A DNA stretch of 11,793 bases from JAYEJW01 sp034716535 (lineage in GTDB: Bacteria; Pseudomonadota; Gammaproteobacteria; Chromatiales; Chromatiaceae). Where the stretch lies: positions 1-11,793 of the forward strand of contig JAYEJW010000272.1 in the NCBI GenBank assembly GCA_034716535.1, given 5' to 3'. The notes under the pieces are model-generated. The model did not search any database. It saw only the letters and a program-made list of their open reading frames with translations, and was not told where the DNA came from. Shown here piece after piece: positions 1 through 7,763 of the stretch. Position numbers and translations under genes: made by a program. Within the stretch, counting starts at the first letter, position 1. Every line of letters starts with the position of its first letter.

Positions 1-3000
1 CGCACATAGAACAGGGAGCCGAGAAGCACCGCAATCAGCAAGATCAGCATCCAGCCCATCAACGAACCACCGAAGGCATGCTGCATGGGATCGAAGGACG
101 CCCAGATCCCCTCCCCGCTCACCCACGCGCCGATCAGCATGGCGGCGAGCAACAGAAACTTGAGGTAGCGCGCGCGCTGATCCCACCGCCGGTCCGGATA
201 AGTCCGCAGGCCGAGCAGGCGCCCTAGGCGAGACACCAGCTCCTGCAGCGCGCCGAAGGGGCACAAATAGCCACACCAGACCTGCCCGAAGAGGACAGCG
301 GTCAGGCCCACGAATCCCAACAGGAGCCAGCGTTGCGGGTTCTGTGCCAGAGACGCCGCGTGCCCCAGGCTCAGGTTCACCAGGTCCACCTCGGTGACCA
401 GGGTGTTGAGCCATAACCCCAGCAGGGCGAGAGAGGTCACCTGGAATGCAAGCCGTGCCCGCTCGCTGCCCGACAGGTAGGCCGGGAAGAAGGCCAACAG
501 CAGCAGGAGGGTGACATAGAAGCCGAGATCGAGTCCGCCAGGACGCCCCTCCTCGGGCTCGGGCAAGGGGTTGTCGAAGACGATCTCCGTCGCGCGGCGC
601 GAGCTGCGATTGATCGCCTCCAGGGCCGCCTGGCTGCTCAGTGTGGCGCCGCTCAGGGCGTCCACGCGATCCAGCGACAGCGGTCCGGCGGCGAGGTCCG
701 CGCCGGCGAGCCCACCGAGCCACTGATCGATCCCTGCGATGTAGGATGGCGTCTCGTTGGAATCCACGTAGCGCACACCTCGAAGCACGCCTCCCCTGTC
801 CACCGCCAGCAGCAGGTTGATCGGGCCGGCGAAGCCCTTCACCTCCGGCGCTGCCGCCATGGTGGCCAAGGCTGCTGTCTCCGCTTCCTGCGCTCCCGCG
901 GCAAACCCCTGGTAATGAGCAAACGGCGCCTCCGCCAGCTCAAAACGCGCCGAGCCGCTCACTTCCGCCAATCGGCTTTCGTCGAACTGTACACGCGGTC
1001 CCGGCTCCGCGCCCCGCTCCAACAGGTGCCAGCCGTAGACCAGCGACACAGCAAATAGCAGAAGCCAACCAAGACCCAGCCAGGGAAAGGATTGAAATCC
1101 CCGCTCGTTCAACCCGGCAATCGATTCCGGCGCCAAGCGCGCAAACAACAAAGGGACCAGGGAAACGAGCGCCAAGACCGCCAGAACACCGCAAGCAGTG
1201 GCAACACCCAGAAGCGGCACCATCAGCGCGCCGGTTATCAGGCCGCCGAGGGCACCGCCCAGGTTATCCGCGGCCTGGGTGATACCGCCACTCTGCACGA
1301 TCTCGCCCAGATCCTGGTGCGCAAGCCGGACGCCGAGGGGAAACCCCGTGCCCGTCAGCAGCCCAACCGTAAGGGCCAGAGACAGGTAACCCGTTTCCTG
1401 CCAAACCGATGTCTCCGTCCCCAGGGCGGACAGCGCCCCCGGCAGGATCAGCAGTCCGGCCGTGACCAAAACCATCACCAGGGCCAGCGCCGCTACCGGA
1501 CGTGTACCTCTCGCCAGCCAACGCCCGACGCCGGCGCCCAAGGCAAGGCCGGTCATGAACAGGCCGTTGAGAAGGGCGACCCGCTCGAACATGAAGCCTA
1601 CATGGGATTGATAGCTGAAGAGCAGTACCAACTGCGCAGCCATAGCGATGAGCCCGAGAACAACCAGCACGAACGTGGCACTCCGGCGCTGCAGGGCGGG
1701 TCGGCGAAACCCTTCCATCCCCGCGCGCAGCAGCCACAAGAGCACAAATAAGATCGGCGGCAGCAGATAGGGCCAAGCCCCCATACCGCGCATGCGTTCC
1801 AACCAGTCGACGAAGGCGGAGGCGCTGAACTTGCCCCACAGCACCATGTTCAGGTAGTAGGTGACCGGCCGCTCGTCCCTGTTAACCTCCGCCTTCGCCT
1901 GCACGAACCGGTCTCGCACATAGGCAATGTTCTCGGTCGGCAACAGTGCATAAAAGGACGCGGCGGGGAAGCGATGCTCTTCCAGTGGTGTCGCCAGATA
2001 GCGCCGCTCCAACTCGTACGGCTCCTCGGTCACCTGGTCGGGAGAGGGAGACGCACAGAAAACCTGGACGTCACCCGGGGCGATGGCTATGTGGGGGAAG
2101 ATCTCCTGGAGGGTCCGGTAAATGGAGCCCGTATAGCTCCCGACCGTTCGTCCCAGGAAGTTGGATGCACCGCTGACCTGTGTGCAGAAGACACCGTCCG
2201 GAGCGAGGTGGGCTGCGACCTGTGCGTAGAAATCGCGGGTGAAATAGCGGTTGCTGTAGGCGCTGGACGGGGAGGCGTTGAGCACCAGCACCAGGTCATA
2301 ACGTGCGTCCGGCGACAGGCGGTTGACGAAACGCCTTCCGTCCTGGAAATGCAACCCGAGGCGTGGGTCTTCAAACGCCGCCGTGCTCTCCGGGGTCAGG
2401 AACGGCCGCACCCGCTCGAAGGCGCGGCGGTCCTCCTCCACCACATGGACGTGCTCCACGGGATAGCGCAGAAACTCCGCGGGGAGCCCGCCCGGGAATC
2501 CTCCGAAGAGCAGAACCCGTTTCGCGCCTGCCGCCTGGGAATAGAAGTAGGCTGCCTCCCGCTCGACCTCCCTGGGAAGCGGAAAGCTGTCCCGGATCTG
2601 TCCGTCCCCCACGACCGAGATCTGCTCCCCCAACCGGGCGACCGCCACGTGACCATAGCGGGTCTCCACCGTGTCCAGCAGCTCAAGCCCTGGCTGGAGC
2701 GTGGCGAAACGCAGCTTCTCGAGCTCGATCTCCATCCAGGACGCCACCGGCGTGACGGCCACCGCCAGTCCCGCGGCGCCCAGGATCAAAGCGCCCCACC
2801 CGCGTGAAACGGGTCCGCCGCGCAGGGACCAGGCGCTCAGGCCGAGCAACAGCGTAAGAAGGCCCAGGGTCTGCACCAGACCAAACCATTGGATGAGTAC
2901 AAAGGTAAAAAACACGCCCCCGCCCAACGCCCCCAGTGCGTCCGCCACGTAAAGCCGCGAGACGACGGACACCGCGACACCGGTGCCACCGTCGCCGCTC

Positions 3001-3434
3001 TGGTGGCCGACCTGCTCGCGCAGCGCCTTGCAGGCGAGAGGGAAGGCGACACCCAGCAGGAGAGCGCTCGGGATCGTGACAAGAAAGAGGGACAGAAACA
3101 GGTCGCCGAGGGGAACGAATTCGCTGGAGGAGACGTCGAGGAACATCCTCACCATACGCAAACTCGACACCTGCAGCAGCAACAGCCCCGGAAGCCACAA
3201 GAGGAGACGTCTCACGCTCGCCAGAGCATCAAGAACCCAGTGCCGATGGCTCGAACGCACCACCGCCACCGAGCCTACGGCGAGCCAGAACAGCCAGCTC
3301 GCATAGAAGGCCCCCAGGCTCACCTCGTTGCCGTAAAAGACAACCAAACCCTCCCGGATCAGCACCGCCTGCACGATCTGGGAGTACGCGCCAAGGACGA
3401 GAATGACGAGAAAGATCCGAGTCTTAAGGGGCAC
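1..3434 (-). CDS. Fusion membrane protein: spermidine-synthase-like domain plus NosR-like FMN/4Fe-4S module (partial, C-terminus beyond left edge)
   Basis: One open frame of about 1144 codons runs to the window edge without a stop. Domains in order: residues 1-245, hydrophobic, several membrane segments with the FYGNEVSLGAFYASWL pattern of membrane-fused spermidine synthases; 255-510, a Rossmann-like spermidine-synthase domain (TRYGHVAVAR near 258, GGFPGG 311-316, VVEED 331-335, QDGRRF with D365, LNASP 385-389); 540-790, further membrane segments ending in an ADNLGGALGGL signature; about 812-940, an FMN-binding domain with SGAT at 928-931, a motif that in this family can carry covalent FMN; 960 onward, NosR/NapH-like membrane segments with C1054-x3-C1058-P. 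The frame ends in LFYVR, just where relatives have a second CxxxCP. The start is the GTG at 3434; no ATG lies between it and the upstream in-frame stop at 3510-3512, and the ribosome binding site is weak. The likely role is transmembrane electron transfer from or to flavin; the synthase-like domain lacks the usual catalytic aspartates, so polyamine synthesis is doubtful. Domain calls are firm, function is not. Confidence 0.85.
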   Translation of the reverse strand, partial: MPLKTRIFLVILVLGAYSQIVQAVLIREGLVVFYGNEVSLGAFYASWLFWLAVGSVAVVRSSHRHWVLDALASVRRLLLWLPGLLLLQVSSLRMVRMFLDVSSSEFVPLGDLFLSLFLVTIPSALLLGVAFPLACKALREQVGHQSGDGGTGVAVSVVSRLYVADALGALGGGVFFTFVLIQWFGLVQTLGLLTLLLGLSAWSLRGGPVSRGWGALILGAAGLAVAVTPVASWMEIELEKLRFATLQPGLELLDTVETRYGHVAVARLGEQISVVGDGQIRDSFPLPREVEREAAYFYSQAAGAKRVLLFGGFPGGLPAEFLRYPVEHVHVVEEDRRAFERVRPFLTPESTAAFEDPRLGLHFQDGRRFVNRLSPDARYDLVLVLNASPSSAYSNRYFTRDFYAQVAAHLAPDGVFCTQVSGASNFLGRTVGSYTGSIYRTLQEIFPHIAIAPGDVQVFCASPSPDQVTEEPYELERRYLATPLEEHRFPAASFYALLPTENIAYVRDRFVQAKAEVNRDERPVTYYLNMVLWGKFSASAFVDWLERMRGMGAWPYLLPPILFVLLWLLRAGMEGFRRPALQRRSATFVLVVLGLIAMAAQLVLLFSYQSHVGFMFERVALLNGLFMTGLALGAGVGRWLARGTRPVAALALVMVLVTAGLLILPGALSALGTETSVWQETGYLSLALTVGLLTGTGFPLGVRLAHQDLGEIVQSGGITQAADNLGGALGGLITGALMVPLLGVATACGVLAVLALVSLVPLLFARLAPESIAGLNERGFQSFPWLGLGWLLLFAVSLVYGWHLLERGAEPGPRVQFDESRLAEVSGSARFELAEAPFAHYQGFAAGAQEAETAALATMAAAPEVKGFAGPINLLLAVDRGGVLRGVRYVDSNETPSYIAGIDQWLGGLAGADLAAGPLSLDRVDALSGATLSSQAALEAINRSSRRATEIVFDNPLPEPEEGRPGGLDLGFYVTLLLLLAFFPAYLSGSERARLAFQVTSLALLGLWLNTLVTEVDLVNLSLGHAASLAQNPQRWLLLGFVGLTAVLFGQVWCGYLCPFGALQELVSRLGRLLGLRTYPDRRWDQRARYLKFLLLAAMLIGAWVSGEGIWASFDPMQHAFGGSLMGWMLILLIAVLLGSLFYV

Positions 3435-3518
3435 CGACGCGCGTCTTAGGCTCTTGTAGGGGTTGGTGGTCTGAAGGCCCGCTGACGCGGTCGACGCAGA
3501 CCAGTGATCTCATGTTAC

Positions 3519-3537
3519 CCGGAAATCTGTGTTCCGG
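3519..3537. promoter_or_regulatory. Short inverted repeat upstream of the fusion gene
   Basis: CCGGAA, a 7-base spacer and TTCCGG form a perfect 6-bp dyad about 85 bases ahead of the GTG start at 3434. The position suits an operator or a 5' leader hairpin, but a 6-bp dyad can arise by chance and no regulator family can be named. Confidence 0.2.
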
Positions 3538-3701
3538 TCGGACCAGCGCGTTACGGAGGGCGCCCGTTAGACCTGCCGCCGTCTACACAAGTCTCGAACA
3601 GTCCCTCTCCGAATCGGGTCAAGAATATGCCGACTAGCTCGGCTGTTCCTCGGTGCAGAGATTCGGCGCCATCCTCAATCACGCCAAGTCGCCGAGAACG
3701 A

Positions 3702-3733
3702 AGGCATCCGGAAACCGCACTTTCCGGATGCCT
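3702..3733 (-). terminator. Perfect 13-bp hairpin downstream of the DUF2189 gene
   Basis: AGGCATCCGGAAA and TTTCCGGATGCCT pair perfectly around a 6-base loop (CCGCAC). The hairpin begins 33 bases after the stop codon of the minus-strand DUF2189 gene, a usual place for a 3'-end structure. There is no run of T after the stem on either strand, so it is not a textbook intrinsic terminator. It could instead stabilise a 3' end or be a protein-binding dyad. Confidence 0.45.
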
Positions 3734-3766
3734 CGCTCAGAATGCGAGGAAGGCGTTGATCGGCGC

Positions 3767-4549
3767 TTAGCGCTCAACCAAGTCGCGATAGGCATGCCAG
3801 GTTGCATGGCCCAGGATCGGAAGCCCCAGGACGAGTCCGACAAACAGGGTCATCATGCCCGCACCGACGATCAGGACAATGAGCACCGCCCACAACGCCA
3901 TGGGCGCCATGTTGTAGCGGACGGCAGCCATGCTGGTGTGGATGGCGCTGAAGACATCGATATCACGGTCGAGCAGCATGGGTATGGAGATCGCAGCGAT
4001 CGAGAAGACAAAAGCGGCAATCATGGCGCCGGCCCCCGTGCCCAACAGGAGAAGGGGAATGTTCTGCGCGGAGAAGATCGCCGGCAGAAAATTCTCCCAG
4101 GTCGGAGTAATGCCTGAAAACAGAAAGACGAACAACAGGTTGGCCAGCATGATCCAGGCCATAAAGATCACGACGAGCACGGCACCCATGGTCGCCACGT
4201 GAAAGCGGTGGACAAACCAGGCACCGAAGGCCTGGGAGATACTGGGTGTGTCGCCCTGCTCCAGGCTTCTGCTGATCTGATAAAGGCCGATTCCCAGGAA
4301 GGGCGCGACGAGGAAGAATCCCGCGGCCATGGGAAGCAGCAGATAGTAGGTTCCGGTCATGACCAGACTGATGACCAGAAGATAGCTGACAATGACGAAG
4401 AACGCGCCGTACCCTAGGCTGGCGGCCGGGGCTCTACGCAGGTCGCTCCATCCTGCAGCCAACCATCGCCAGGGCCGATCGAACGGGATATCCCTGATCC
4501 GTGCGATGGTGGTCGGCGCCCCATAGAATGCATTCACCGTATGACTCAT
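3767..4549 (-). CDS. DUF2189 family integral membrane protein
   Basis: This is a 260-residue polytopic membrane protein of unknown function. The family hallmarks are visible: RPWRWLAAGWSDL at residues 25-37, then a series of hydrophobic segments (roughly 48-65, 70-92, 118-145, 163-195, 215-245), and the C-terminal GHATWHAYRDLV at 247-258. The start is set by a strong ribosome binding site, GGAGGTG at 4554-4560, six bases before the ATG at 4547-4549. A longer reading from 4567 would have to begin upstream of that site and is rejected. A TATAAT box lies about 60 bases upstream and a 13-bp hairpin follows the gene, so it appears to be a single-gene unit divergent from the ATPase. Family assignment is confident; no substrate or partner is known to me. 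Confidence 0.88.
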   Translation of the reverse strand: MSHTVNAFYGAPTTIARIRDIPFDRPWRWLAAGWSDLRRAPAASLGYGAFFVIVSYLLVISLVMTGTYYLLLPMAAGFFLVAPFLGIGLYQISRSLEQGDTPSISQAFGAWFVHRFHVATMGAVLVVIFMAWIMLANLLFVFLFSGITPTWENFLPAIFSAQNIPLLLLGTGAGAMIAAFVFSIAAISIPMLLDRDIDVFSAIHTSMAAVRYNMAPMALWAVLIVLIVGAGMMTLFVGLVLGLPILGHATWHAYRDLVER

Positions 4550-4607
4550 GGTGCACCTCCGAAACACTAACGCTCACGAAGTGAGGCCGTCTACGACCAA
4601 TAAGGAA

Positions 4608-4635
4608 ATTATAGACCAAGTGTTTTGCTAAGGAA
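4608..4635 (-). promoter_or_regulatory. Candidate promoter for the DUF2189 gene
   Basis: On the minus strand a perfect TATAAT occupies 4613-4608. A poor -35 match, TTCCTT at 4635-4630, lies 16 bases further upstream. Transcription would begin near 4601, giving a leader of about 50 bases before the ATG at 4549. A perfect -10 box is notable in this GC-rich sequence, but the weak -35 keeps confidence moderate. Confidence 0.42.
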
Positions 4636-4873
4636 TCGAGTCCGACGCCCGAGACCCCAGCCGGCACAGCCAGCATGCCCCAGACACGTCGGTGACCTTG
4701 AGGAAGCAACGGCACGGCGATATTCTTCGACCCGTATCCTCTGTGTCCACACGGGCTTGCTGCCTTGCTCGCGAGATGGTTGTGAAATCGACACTCTTGG
4801 AATCGGCTTTTCCGTCTATGCTTTATGTGAATGGGGGGAATCCTCTTTCGGAGAGCTGGATCCGAAGGAGACG

Positions 4874-4984
4874 ATGCGTATAGCGATAGCTGCCTTCACA
4901 GCCTTGATTGCCGGTCTGCAGATCGTCCTCAGCGCCTTCTTCTTCAGTATTCTCGAAATCCCCGTTCGCAGAGCAGACGGTTAG
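4874..4984 (+). CDS. Putative 36-residue single-pass membrane peptide upstream of the ATPase
   Basis: The ORF reads MRIAIAAFTALIAGLQ and continues with a hydrophobic stretch through about residue 27 (LSAFFFSIL), then a short polar tail (PVRRADG). This is one predicted membrane helix with almost nothing else. An AAGGAG sits at 4865-4870, only three bases before the ATG, so the ribosome binding site is strong but closely spaced. The stop lies 35 bases before the preferred ATPase start, so the two would be translated from one message. Small single-pass peptides are known to associate with P-type pumps (KdpF with KdpB, MgtR with MgtA, sarcolipin with SERCA). A similar role here is inference only. 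It could also be a chance ORF; no homologue is recognised. Confidence 0.45.
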   Translation: MRIAIAAFTALIAGLQIVLSAFFFSILEIPVRRADG

Positions 4985-5019
4985 GCATCCTCAGTATGGC
5001 TACGATCGGTGGAAGTCTC

Positions 5020-7698
5020 ATGGATCAACGCCACGTCCCTCACGCGGTCCCTCCGGAAGATCTTTTCACAACACTCGAGAGCTCACCCCACGGGCTGCCG
5101 GTCTCGGAGGCCGCCAAGCGGCTCCAGCACTATGGCCCTAACGCCCTACCGAGGGCCAAGGCGGACCGTCTAGCCGTCGTCTTTCTGCACCAGTTCTTAA
5201 GTCCGCTGATCTACATCCTGCTTGCCGCTGCCCTGGTCTCCGCCCTGATCGGAGAGCACTCGGACGCCGTGTTCATCTTCGCGGTGCTGCTGCTCAACGC
5301 GGTGATCGGCACCGCACAAGAGTACTCCGCCCAGAAGGCCGCGACGGCGCTACAGGAATTCGTACCGACACGGGCGAATGTACTCCGCCAGGGGGAAGCC
5401 TACGAGGTCGACGCCGCAGAGCTTGTTCCTGGCGACCTGGTCCTACTGGAGCCAGGAGACAAGGTCCCCGTCGACCTCCGTCTCGTCAACAGCCATGACC
5501 TCGAGGTCGACGAGTCGATCCTGACAGGCGAGTCTCTGGCCGCGCACAAGCTGGCGCACGCCAGCTTGGACCCTGAGACCCCGCTCGCGGAGCGGGTCAA
5601 CATGGTGTACGCGGGTACGCTGGTCTCGCGCGGTCGCGGCCGGGGAATCGCCACGGCAACCGGCCTGGCTACGGAGATCGGGAAGATCGCGACCGCCGTG
5701 ATCGGCCGTCCCCCGACAAAGCCGCCCCTGCTGCTGCGCATGGAGCGCTTTACCGTCGCCGTGGCCGTCCTTGTGGGCATCGCGGTCCTGTTGCTCGCGG
5801 CGGTGTCGATGGTCAAGGGCGAGCCCGTGGCCCACGTCTTTCTCCAGGCCGTGGCGCTCGCGGTATCGGCGATCCCGGAGGGCCTGCCCGTGGCGCTCAC
5901 CGTCGCGCTGGCCATTGGGATGCGTCGGATGGCCCGGCGCAATGTCATCGTGCGCAAGCTGATCGCGGTGGAGGCCCTCGGCTCGTGCACCTACATCGCC
6001 TCGGACAAGACCGGCACCCTGACGGTCAACCAACTCACAGCCTGCCGTGTCGCACTGCCGGACCTCGCACCCTGGGAGATCACCGGCGAGGGCGTGGTGC
6101 CGGAGGGTACGGTCATCACCCCGGGGGGCAGCCCGACGGCACAGGAAGAGGCAACCTACGAACGACTCTGCCTGGCGGCAGTGCTGAGCAACGAGGGCTT
6201 TCTCGGTCTCAAGTCCGGCGTCTGGACGCAGCATGGGGATGCGGTGGACGTGGCACTCCTCGTGATGGCCCACAAGCAGGGGACCACCCGTGGGGAGGCC
6301 TGCAACCGGTGCCAAGAACTCGACTCGATCCCCTTCGAATCCGAGCGCCTGTTGTCCGCCAGTCTGAACCAGTGCGGTGACGATACCTGGATCTTTGTGA
6401 AGGGGGCGCTCGAGCGACTGCTGCCGCTGTGTGGATGCATGGCCACCGTCGGCGGGGACCGGCCCCTGGAGCCCGCTCTCATTCTACGCCAAGCGCAGAA
6501 CCTGGCGGAGGCCGGCTTCCGCGTGCTGGCGCTGGCGTCCGGCCCCGTGTTCCTTCCCGACGGGGCCGTTTTCTCCGAGGAGCACCTGCTCGACCTCACG
6601 CTACTCGGCCTGGTCGGAATGATCGACCCGCTGCGCCCGGAGGCGGCACCGGCCGTGGCAGCCTGCGCCGATGCGGGCGTCAAGGTGGCGATGATCTCCG
6701 GCGATCACCCCGCCACGGCGCTCGCCCTGTCCCGCGAATTGGGACTCGCGCAGGATCCATCGCAGGTCGTGACAGGCGCCGAGCTGCGCAAGGCTGCGAA
6801 CCCTGCCGAGCGAGTGCTCGCGTCACGGGTGTTCGCCCGCGTCGAGCCGCAGCAGAAGCAGGAAATCCTCGAGTACCTGCAGTCCAACGGGCAATTCGTC
6901 GCTATGACCGGGGACGGGGCCAACGACGCGCCGGCCCTGCGCGGGGCCCACGTCGGTGTGGCGATGGGCAAGAGTGGAACGGACCTGGCGCGCGAGACCG
7001 CGGACCTGATCCTGACGGACGACAACTTCGCCTCCATCGTCGCGGGCATCGAGGAGGGTCGCGTCGCCTACGCGAACGTTCGCAAGGTGATCTTCCTGCT
7101 CATATCCACCGGGGCCGCGGAGATCGTGCTGTTCGCGCTCTCCGTGATCGCCGGGCTACCCATTCCGCTGCTGGCTGTTCAGCTCCTGTGGCTTAACCTG
7201 GTCACCAACGGCATCCAGGACGTCGCTCTGGCCTTCGAGCCTGCGGAGGGCGACGAGCTGAAGCACCCGCCGCGGCCTCCCCGAGAGCCCATCTTCAACC
7301 GCCTCATGGTCGAGCGCGTCGTCATCTCCGCAATGGTCATCGGTGCACTGGCCTTCTCGCTCTTCCAATGGCTGCTGATCCTGGGATACAGCCTCGAGGA
7401 AGCGCGCAACGGAACCTTGCTGCTGATGGTCCTGTTCGAGAACGTGCAGGTATTCAACAGCCGTTCGGAAACCCGCTCGGCGTTCCGCCATAATCCCATG
7501 CGAAACCCGCTGCTTCTGTTCGGAACGCTGATCGCGCAGGCAGTGCACATCGGTGCCATGTATACGCCTTGGATCAGAGACGTGCTGGGTGTTCAGCCCG
7601 TCTCGCTGGAGCACTGGTTTCAACTGCTCCTGATCGCTCTTTCGATCCTCGTTGTCATGGAGGCCCACAAGTGGCTGCGCACCCTCACCGTGCGGTAG
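5020..7698 (+). CDS. P2-type cation-transporting P-type ATPase
   Basis: This 892-residue inner-membrane pump has all the catalytic motifs of the family: TGES at 169-172 (actuator), the phosphorylated aspartate D329 in DKTGTLT, FVKGA with K461 in the nucleotide domain, and TGDGAND at 630-636. An N-terminal cation-ATPase domain and about ten membrane segments give the normal P2 layout and length. The ion-site residues, aligned by eye to SERCA, are E287 in IPEGLP (E309), E701 in M5 (E771), N726 and T729 in M6 (N796, T799) and E807 in M8 (E908). SERCA N768 is replaced by glycine and D800 by asparagine (N730), so the ion may be Ca2+ or another cation. The start at 5020 has GGTGGAAG just upstream; an in-frame ATG at 4996 lacks a site, and the frame back to 4831 does not look coding. 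The gene may be co-transcribed with the small ORF before it. Confidence 0.93.
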   Translation: MDQRHVPHAVPPEDLFTTLESSPHGLPVSEAAKRLQHYGPNALPRAKADRLAVVFLHQFLSPLIYILLAAALVSALIGEHSDAVFIFAVLLLNAVIGTAQEYSAQKAATALQEFVPTRANVLRQGEAYEVDAAELVPGDLVLLEPGDKVPVDLRLVNSHDLEVDESILTGESLAAHKLAHASLDPETPLAERVNMVYAGTLVSRGRGRGIATATGLATEIGKIATAVIGRPPTKPPLLLRMERFTVAVAVLVGIAVLLLAAVSMVKGEPVAHVFLQAVALAVSAIPEGLPVALTVALAIGMRRMARRNVIVRKLIAVEALGSCTYIASDKTGTLTVNQLTACRVALPDLAPWEITGEGVVPEGTVITPGGSPTAQEEATYERLCLAAVLSNEGFLGLKSGVWTQHGDAVDVALLVMAHKQGTTRGEACNRCQELDSIPFESERLLSASLNQCGDDTWIFVKGALERLLPLCGCMATVGGDRPLEPALILRQAQNLAEAGFRVLALASGPVFLPDGAVFSEEHLLDLTLLGLVGMIDPLRPEAAPAVAACADAGVKVAMISGDHPATALALSRELGLAQDPSQVVTGAELRKAANPAERVLASRVFARVEPQQKQEILEYLQSNGQFVAMTGDGANDAPALRGAHVGVAMGKSGTDLARETADLILTDDNFASIVAGIEEGRVAYANVRKVIFLLISTGAAEIVLFALSVIAGLPIPLLAVQLLWLNLVTNGIQDVALAFEPAEGDELKHPPRPPREPIFNRLMVERVVISAMVIGALAFSLFQWLLILGYSLEEARNGTLLLMVLFENVQVFNSRSETRSAFRHNPMRNPLLLFGTLIAQAVHIGAMYTPWIRDVLGVQPVSLEHWFQLLLIALSILVVMEAHKWLRTLTVR

Positions 7699-7731
7699 GG
7701 AGGGAACGGTGCGCCGATCAACGGCAGGCGT

Positions 7732-7763
7732 AAAAATCGTCCAGGCTACGAGCGCTTCGCTCG
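7732..7763 (-). terminator. Weak terminator-like structure at the end of the DUF3179 gene
   Basis: Reading the minus strand, CGAGCG-AAG-CGCTCG (7763-7749) overlaps the last codons of the DUF3179 gene, and a TTTTT run lies at 7736-7732, twelve bases beyond the stem. The gap between stem and T-run is too long for a standard intrinsic terminator. It also lies in the 47-base space between convergent genes. Confidence 0.25.

Larger units (their letters stand above)
3435..3766. other. Intergenic gap upstream of the fusion gene
   Basis: These 332 bases separate two minus-strand genes. No frame here looks coding. Two inverted repeats sharing a CCGGAA/TTCCGG core stand out, at 3519-3537 and 3702-3733. 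On the minus strand a TTGACC is present near 3620, but I find no matching -10 box at 16-18 bases, so no promoter is called for the fusion gene. Confidence 0.6.

Noticed and set aside
1092..2807. Long plus-strand open frames opposite the fusion gene (for example 1092-1751 and 1974-2807)
   Set aside because: They are antisense shadows of the GC-rich fusion gene. Their products are rich in Arg, Gln and Pro with no domain, while the minus strand shows clear families.
2683..3198. Minus-strand ORF of 171 codons starting with an ATG at 3198
   Set aside because: It is in a different phase from the fusion gene, and its Arg/Gly-rich product has no membrane pattern, whereas the fusion frame reads through with proper helices.
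4797..4827. Possible sigma70 promoter TTGGAA with TTTATG ahead of the small ORF
   Set aside because: The spacing is 19 bases and both boxes match poorly. A nearer TATGCT would leave only 14 bases. Neither is supportable.
4625..4873. Longer reading of the small membrane ORF from an upstream start (119 codons)
   Set aside because: The added 83 residues are Arg/Cys/Pro-rich with no domain. The hydrophobic peptide has its own ATG and ribosome binding site at 4865-4876.
4831..5019. N-terminal extension of the ATPase from position 4831
   Set aside because: These 63 residues overlap the small ORF in another frame, lack similarity to the family N-terminus and have no ribosome binding site; 5020 fits the family length.
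5400..6683. Minus-strand open frames opposite the ATPase (5400-5990, 5443-6315, 6156-6683)
   Set aside because: They are shadows of a highly conserved plus-strand gene, with composition typical of antisense GC-rich frames.
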